Source of the DNA: Puniceibacterium sediminis
Lineage (GTDB): Bacteria; Pseudomonadota; Alphaproteobacteria; Rhodobacterales; Rhodobacteraceae
Assembly (NCBI RefSeq): GCF_900188035.1
Contig: NZ_FZNN01000005.1
Span: forward strand, 124,001 to 188,000
Length of the DNA: 64,000 bases
Direction: 5' to 3'
Below the pieces are notes generated by a model. It saw only the letters and a program-made list of their open reading frames with translations, was not told where the DNA came from and did no database searches. Both the position numbers and the translations under genes were made by a program. This document shows, piece after piece, positions 59,646 through 64,000 of the stretch. How positions within the stretch are numbered: the first letter of the stretch is position 1; each line of letters opens with the position of its first letter.

Positions 59646-60526
59646 AGCACCGCCCCCTCGTGCCCACCATCCTTGGTGGCATAGCGGAGAACCGCGTCTT
59701 GGCCGGGGATGTGCGGGAAGCCACGAAAGTTGACGGTATTTGCGAACTTCGCGCCGCAGGTCTCCAGGCGCTTGTCGCAGCCTGCGCGGACAATGAAGAC
59801 GTCGCCTCCGGCAATGGACCGCACGGGCGCTTCGAGCAGTGTCAGCACCGCGATGCCGTCTGTCACGTCATGTGCGATGATCTCGGCGCGCCGCCCGGCA
59901 TTCGTGCCGTTTGTCCATTCGACCGCGCCGAAGGTGAACCAGCCGGAGGCGAACCCGCCGAGCCCCGAGGCCGTGAAGGCCCGGTCGCGCAGGAGATCGA
60001 TGACGGCGCCCGTGCCTTTGTAAGTCGGATCCTCCAGATCGACGCCACAGCGCGCATCCCCCAACGCGGCATCGCAGGTCGCCTGGAACGTGCGACCGAC
60101 CGTCTGGCCCAGCACATGGGCGAGCGAGCGGACCTCGGCGACGAAGGCCAGCCGCCCGCGCCGGATCTGACCAATGGCGCCCCGGCGCATCAGCACACGC
60201 TGGCTTGTGTCCGCCCAGTTCACCCGCCAGACCTCCACCTCGGCGTTGTCCCAGCGGCCGTCCAGAATGTCGGTCTCGGAAATCCGGTCGGATGTCAGCA
60301 CGCCCTCGGCGTCCTGTGCATCGACCGACAGGTCGGAGCCAGAGCGGACCTCTGACGCCGTCAACCCGCTTTCCGGCTCGAAATAGGTGCCGTCGAAGCT
60401 GAGCGTCCGGTCGTGGTCGGTGAAGCCGAAGGTCACGCCATCCGCGCGGGCAATCCGCCAGCACCAGGCGAGCGTGGTGGTGCCCTCGTCGAGATGGGCT
60501 TGCAGATCGGGATTGATGCTTTTCAT
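59642..60526 (-). CDS. DUF2163 tail protein (GTA gp13-like)
   Basis: A 294-residue protein with the conserved start HLDEGTTTLAWCWRIARADG, the central FTDHDRTLSFDGTYFEP and the C-terminal Cys-containing FIVRAGCDKRLETCGAKFAN. That tail is typical of the DUF2163/phage BR0599 family. It is part of the tail baseplate; in the Rhodobacter GTA the counterpart carries an iron-sulphur cluster. It overlaps both neighbours by 4 bases. Confidence 0.9.
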   Translation of the reverse strand: MKSINPDLQAHLDEGTTTLAWCWRIARADGVTFGFTDHDRTLSFDGTYFEPESGLTASEVRSGSDLSVDAQDAEGVLTSDRISETDILDGRWDNAEVEVWRVNWADTSQRVLMRRGAIGQIRRGRLAFVAEVRSLAHVLGQTVGRTFQATCDAALGDARCGVDLEDPTYKGTGAVIDLLRDRAFTASGLGGFASGWFTFGAVEWTNGTNAGRRAEIIAHDVTDGIAVLTLLEAPVRSIAGGDVFIVRAGCDKRLETCGAKFANTVNFRGFPHIPGQDAVLRYATKDGGHEGAVL

Positions 60527-61152
60527 CGGCGGAGTTCCAGCATTGGAATGGAGGTGATCGAGCCCAGTCTTTCGATGTCGTGCGTCACATCGAGGGCGTC
60601 GCTGTCGAAACGGACCGGCACGTCGAATTCGAAGCCCGCGGCGATGGCGACGTCCGCCCCGGGCGCGGCGCTGAAGGTGACGACACCAGTCGTGGTGTCG
60701 ACCGACCAGCCGGAGAACTGCTCCACCCCACCAAGCGCGATCCGAACACTACCTGCCACCGGCTTCGCGATGGCGCGCGTCCAGAATTGCGCGCCGGAGG
60801 CGTAGCGCTTCACCAGCTTGAAGACGGTCGTCGTGCCGTCACCAGCGCCGATCAACTGATCCGTCGGCGATGGTGTGCCCGAGGGCAAACAGGACTTGTG
60901 GTCGCCCCAATCCTTGAACCGGAAGCCATGCAGTCGGCCGTTGCGTGCCTCGAAGAATGCCACAACCGCCGCCAGATCGTCCACGCGGCGGATGCCGTAG
61001 GCGACATCGTAGCGGCGGCGCGAATTGGCCCAGCTGGCGTTGCGTTCCTCGTCGCCGCTGGCCAGTTCGACGATCTGAGTGCGGCGTTCCGGCCCGCCTC
61101 GTGCGCCCCGGCTGATATTGTCAGGGAAACGCACCTCGTGAAACGCCATCAC
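60523..61152 (-). CDS. DUF2460 distal tail protein (GTA gp12-like)
   Basis: A 209-residue protein beginning MMAFHEVRFPDNISRGARGGP, the standard start of the TIGR02217/DUF2460 family. GRLHGFRFKDWGDHKSCLP lies in the middle and FDVPVRFDSDALDV toward the end. It forms the distal tail ring. Coupled by 4-base overlaps to the tape-measure and DUF2163 genes. Confidence 0.93.
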   Translation of the reverse strand: MMAFHEVRFPDNISRGARGGPERRTQIVELASGDEERNASWANSRRRYDVAYGIRRVDDLAAVVAFFEARNGRLHGFRFKDWGDHKSCLPSGTPSPTDQLIGAGDGTTTVFKLVKRYASGAQFWTRAIAKPVAGSVRIALGGVEQFSGWSVDTTTGVVTFSAAPGADVAIAAGFEFDVPVRFDSDALDVTHDIERLGSITSIPMLELRR

Positions 61153-63554
61153 ATGCCCCTCCGCCCGAGGGACACGGCGCGGGCGATGTCGGCGGCGACC
61201 TGAGTGCGGGACTGGCGGAAGCTTTCGGCGTCACGCGCCATGATCGTGACGTTGACCCCGCCCGCGCCGTAGCTCTGGGCCTCACGGCGCGACAGCACCC
61301 GCTCGCCGCGCTGGAGGATCGCGGGCACCTCGTCGTGGCGGAGGCCAGCCATGCCGCCACCGTGCATTCGGGGGGCAGCGGCGAAGGCCATGGCCGGGAC
61401 CATTCGTGATGGCCCGGCCGATCCGACCATCCCGCCCGCATGCAGGACGTTGGCGAAGATGCCGCCCGCACCGGAGAACACGCCGGATAGCGCATTGGCG
61501 ATCGGCCCGAGGATGAACCGCCGCGCCGCCAGCTTGGAGAGATCCGCCAACAGCGAGGTGACCAGACCGCGGAAGTCCAGCTTGCCGGTCTTCACGAACT
61601 CACCGACGGCGTTCTCGGCCGACTGAAACGCGCTGACGAGGCTCTGGCCGATATCACCGCCGATATCGCGGGCCTTGCTGGCATAGTCGCTGAGCGCAGC
61701 CGTGACCGCCTGCCAGCCGGTGACGGCGGCTTCGGTATCGGGTTCGGCGGCAGCGGCCGCAGCCCCGGCCGCAGCGCCTGCACCCGTGGCCGCCCGTCCG
61801 GCATCGCCAAGGGCCGTCTCAAGACGGTCAGCCGCGTCGGTCAGCGCGTCTGCGCCACCCTCATTGCTGCCCTGCACCGCGTCACGCAGGGCCTGCCAGC
61901 TGGCGAGTGGCGCACGCGCGCCTTCGGCCAAATCCCGCGCGGCACCGCGATACGTGTTGGCCGTGGCCAGTGCAGTATTTGCCGCCTGGGTGAGCCCGAG
62001 ATCGGGCGCGGTAAGCGGGTTGTCTTCGAAGGCCCGGTCGAACGCCGCCTGTGCAGCGGTCGTCGCGGCCGTCGCGGCACCCTCGAAGCGGTTCTCGATC
62101 TGACCCAACTCAAGATCGGGGATGATCGAGATGCGCCGCTCGGACCCAAGCGCCTCCAGCCCCTGGTTGATCCCGCCGATGAACGTGTTGATCCGAGAAA
62201 CAACGCCGTTCAGCATCGCTTCCACGCCATCGATCAGGCTGTTGGCTGCCTGAAACGCCAGATCGCCGATGGCGGCTGGCAGCATGCCCCAGATCGCCTT
62301 GATCGCCTCATAGGCCCCCTCAAACGTGTTCGCGGCCGTGTTGCCAAAAGCCACGACGCTCTCGATGGCGTTCTGCATGCCCGCCGCGGCATCGGCCTTC
62401 AGGTCGAAGAACATCGCCGAGGCGGCCGCGCCCGCTGCAGCAGCCCCCATCTTGATCCGATCCCAGACCTCGACGGCGAGGTCCTTCAGGAGCGACATTG
62501 CTTCGCCGAAGCCGCCCGCACCCGACACAAGGCGGGTGAACTGGTAGACAAGCTCGCCCGCGCCAACGATCAACGCCCCGATGCCGGTGCGGATCAGCGC
62601 GCCGCGCAAAAGGACCAGCGCCGTGGCGAGCCCACGGACCGACAGGGCAGCAACCGCCATCCCGGCGACCCAACGCCCTGCAAGAAAAGCCACAAACGTG
62701 GCGGCATAGGTGGTCAGGCGACCGATGTTGTCGAAAAGACCCCGGATCGCGACGCCGAGCGGACCGGTGCGGCTGGCCAGCTCCGCCATGGCATCCGCGA
62801 CGGCTTCCAGCGCCGGCGCTGCGGCGACCGCCAGTTGGTTCGACAGCCCGCGCCAGATCAGCCCAAGCCGGGAGATCGCATCGTTCGTGCGCTCGATCTG
62901 GTCGGCGTCCTGCTCCGAGACCACGACCCCGAAAGCGAGGACGTCCTCGGTCGCCTGGCGCAGCGTCGCCGTGTCGATCCGGCTCATGGCGATGGAGCCT
63001 TCCTCGCCGAAGAGCTGGCCCGCTACTGCAGCGCGCTCGGCGGCAGGCACGAAGCTCTCGATGGCGGCGTTGATGGCGCCCACGCGCTGATCCAGCGGCA
63101 GGGCGATCAGCTCGGTGGCCGAGAGCCCGAGCCGGTCGAGAGCGTCGGCAGCAGGTCCGGTCCCGGCGGCGGCCTGGCTGAGGCGGCGTGTCAGATCCTT
63201 TGTCGCCTGCTCGATGCCCGACATGGAAACACCGGCCAGTTCACCCGCACGCTCCAGCGTCTGGATCGAGGCGACCGTCGTGCCAAGCGACTGCGCGAGC
63301 TTGGCCTGCGCGTCGACGGTTTGAAGCCCGGAGCGGACCATGGCCACACCCGCAGCCGCAGCGGCGGCAACCGCAGCAGCAGCCGCGATCTGGACGCGTC
63401 GCGAGAATGCCGCCAGCCGCGTATTTGCTGCCTCCATCTCCCGGCTAAGCCGACCGAACCCACGAGCACCGGCTTCGCCGACACCTTCCAACTCGGCGCG
63501 CACCTGTCGGCCGCCGACTGCGGCAAGTCGGACAGAAACGCGCTTTTCAGCCAT
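61149..63554 (-). CDS. Phage tail tape measure protein
   Basis: An 801-residue protein with the usual tape-measure composition. A helical N-terminus is followed by an Ala-rich stretch (VQIAAAAAVAAAAAAG). The conserved TP901-type region holds LAQSLGTTVASIQTLERAGELAG. Hydrophobic segments in the middle (LATALVLLRGALIRTGIGALI) are followed by long Ala-rich repeats. The C-terminal part (ASKARDIGGDIGQSLVSAFQ, then GRRGM) is shared with GTA-like phages. It sets tail length and forms the channel for DNA. Its start overlaps the end of the small upstream gene by 8 bases. Confidence 0.9.
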   Translation of the reverse strand: MAEKRVSVRLAAVGGRQVRAELEGVGEAGARGFGRLSREMEAANTRLAAFSRRVQIAAAAAVAAAAAAGVAMVRSGLQTVDAQAKLAQSLGTTVASIQTLERAGELAGVSMSGIEQATKDLTRRLSQAAAGTGPAADALDRLGLSATELIALPLDQRVGAINAAIESFVPAAERAAVAGQLFGEEGSIAMSRIDTATLRQATEDVLAFGVVVSEQDADQIERTNDAISRLGLIWRGLSNQLAVAAAPALEAVADAMAELASRTGPLGVAIRGLFDNIGRLTTYAATFVAFLAGRWVAGMAVAALSVRGLATALVLLRGALIRTGIGALIVGAGELVYQFTRLVSGAGGFGEAMSLLKDLAVEVWDRIKMGAAAAGAAASAMFFDLKADAAAGMQNAIESVVAFGNTAANTFEGAYEAIKAIWGMLPAAIGDLAFQAANSLIDGVEAMLNGVVSRINTFIGGINQGLEALGSERRISIIPDLELGQIENRFEGAATAATTAAQAAFDRAFEDNPLTAPDLGLTQAANTALATANTYRGAARDLAEGARAPLASWQALRDAVQGSNEGGADALTDAADRLETALGDAGRAATGAGAAAGAAAAAAEPDTEAAVTGWQAVTAALSDYASKARDIGGDIGQSLVSAFQSAENAVGEFVKTGKLDFRGLVTSLLADLSKLAARRFILGPIANALSGVFSGAGGIFANVLHAGGMVGSAGPSRMVPAMAFAAAPRMHGGGMAGLRHDEVPAILQRGERVLSRREAQSYGAGGVNVTIMARDAESFRQSRTQVAADIARAVSLGRRGM

Positions 63555-63765
63555 TGGAATGATCCATCTGTTCGTTGAGTTTGGTGACCATCACCGCTTC
63601 GATGACGGGCAACAGTTCAGCTGCTGCGGCAGGTGGCACGCCGAGTGCATCGGCCAGCGCCAGCGCCGCCGACATGTCCCAGCCGACAACTGCGCCGGGA
63701 AGCACACGCAGCTGGCCGCCGAGACGGCCGACGAGGTCCCAGACCTGCCAGCCCTCGAATGTCAA
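63547..63765 (-). CDS. Small tail assembly protein upstream of the tape measure
   Basis: A 72-residue protein starting with a TTG (the reading MTFEGWQVWDLVGRLGGQLR fits known small GTA-like genes at this position), without a clear ribosome site. A helical segment (AALALADALGVPPAAAAELL) follows. Position directly before the tape-measure gene is typical of a tail assembly chaperone component. Overlaps the tape-measure start by 8 bases. Confidence 0.7.
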   Translation of the reverse strand: MTFEGWQVWDLVGRLGGQLRVLPGAVVGWDMSAALALADALGVPPAAAAELLPVIEAVMVTKLNEQMDHSNG

Positions 63766-63773
63766 AGGCTGGT

Positions 63774-64000
63774 TCAGCCGCGTCGGGCAGTCCGGGCAGG
63801 CTTGCGCGCAGGCTTGGCAGTATCGATCGCCCCCACCGAAGGACCATTCGGCGAGGGCGCGGAGACGTTTTTTTCCTGTTCCAGCAGCAGGCCCTTGGAA
63901 ACGTAGGTCAGCTGAAAGGCCTCGAATATCGGCCAGATGTCCAGGAGCGCGTCGATGGCCTCCGGGCCAGGGTTGATCGGATTGCCATCGGCGTCACCGA
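63774..64000 (-). CDS. C-terminal part of a phage tail assembly gene (runs off the window)
   Basis: The minus-strand frame is open from the window edge to a TGA at 63774. The visible 75 residues read ...PEAIDALLDIWPIFEAFQLT, then LLLEQEKNVSAPSP and a basic Pro/Ala/Arg-rich end. It lies 8 bp before the small tail gene. In this position a tail assembly chaperone or GTA-type tail gene is expected; the family cannot be fixed from the fragment. Confidence 0.6.
   Translation of the reverse strand, partial: GDADGNPINPGPEAIDALLDIWPIFEAFQLTYVSKGLLLEQEKNVSAPSPNGPSVGAIDTAKPARKPARTARRG

Noticed and set aside
52672-64000. True gene transfer agent cluster
   Set aside because: The tail genes are GTA-like, but a DUF2793 fibre gene, an M15 endolysin with nested spanins and the position next to a defence island fit a prophage better. 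Head genes that would decide this lie outside the window.

Overview
The window looks like DNA from an alphaproteobacterium of the order Rhodobacterales (Roseobacter/Paracoccus type). The reasons are the high GC content, the GTA-like tail gene order (DUF2460, DUF2163, NlpC/P60, TIM-barrel tail protein), an IalB-family protein, and large serine recombinases typical of that group. Almost none of the window is housekeeping DNA. It is a chain of mobile and defence modules separated by broken insertion sequences.

Layout. (1) 1-4.5 kb is one end of a type III CRISPR locus. It holds a two-helix membrane protein with a CARF-like domain, a short array of 36-bp repeats, a stand-alone reverse transcriptase, an unrecognised membrane protein, a second copy of the leader plus one repeat, and a cas6. 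Cas10, the effector RAMP genes and cas1/cas2 are not present and, if they exist, lie left of the window. (2) 4.8-6 kb is an IS5-family element with a frameshifted transposase. (3) 6.2-18.2 kb, on the minus strand, is a contact-dependent inhibition / two-partner secretion cluster: a short TpsA, a TpsB transporter, a 2405-residue CdiA-like protein with a colicin E5-like C-terminus, and a small overlapping immunity gene. An ialB-like gene diverges from it. (4) 18.7-20.3 kb is a graveyard of recombinase, IS3 and IS110 fragments. (5) 20.3-29 kb is a mobilizable element: a MOBV-like relaxase, a candidate oriT, a ribbon-helix-helix regulator, and a four-gene operon (two unknown helical proteins, a GIY-YIG-like zinc protein, a soluble FtsH-like AAA+ protease). 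A serine recombinase follows, whose reading frame ends in a fragment of tRNA-Met, the probable attachment site.

(6) 29-35.5 kb holds an integrase remnant, a possible PD-(D/E)XK protein, a type IA topoisomerase and a DUF6880-like protein. (7) 35.6-52.65 kb is a defence island with a tyrosine integrase and an AlpA-like regulator, carrying a class 1 DISARM system: drmD, drmMI, drmA and drmB. A Phd/YefM antitoxin gene is translationally coupled to drmD. Three extra genes sit between drmMI and drmA: a HEPN-like protein, an XRE/ImmA-IrrE protein and a PIN-domain protein. They have their own promoter with a three-half-site operator. drmC appears to survive only as an 18-codon stub. (8) 52.67-64 kb, minus strand, is the tail and lysis end of a prophage with a GTA-like tail. 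It runs from a tail assembly protein through the tape measure to an M15 endolysin and a nested Rz/Rz1-like spanin pair, and abuts the DISARM stub.

How the parts fit. The DISARM core (helicase, methylase, DrmA/DrmB) would give restriction-like antiphage defence. The embedded HEPN and PIN genes suggest an added RNase-based layer controlled by the XRE/ImmA-IrrE protein. The CRISPR end suggests a system that can acquire spacers through an RT and signal to a membrane effector through cyclic oligoadenylate. These functional links are inferred from gene order and recognised families; no database search was possible.
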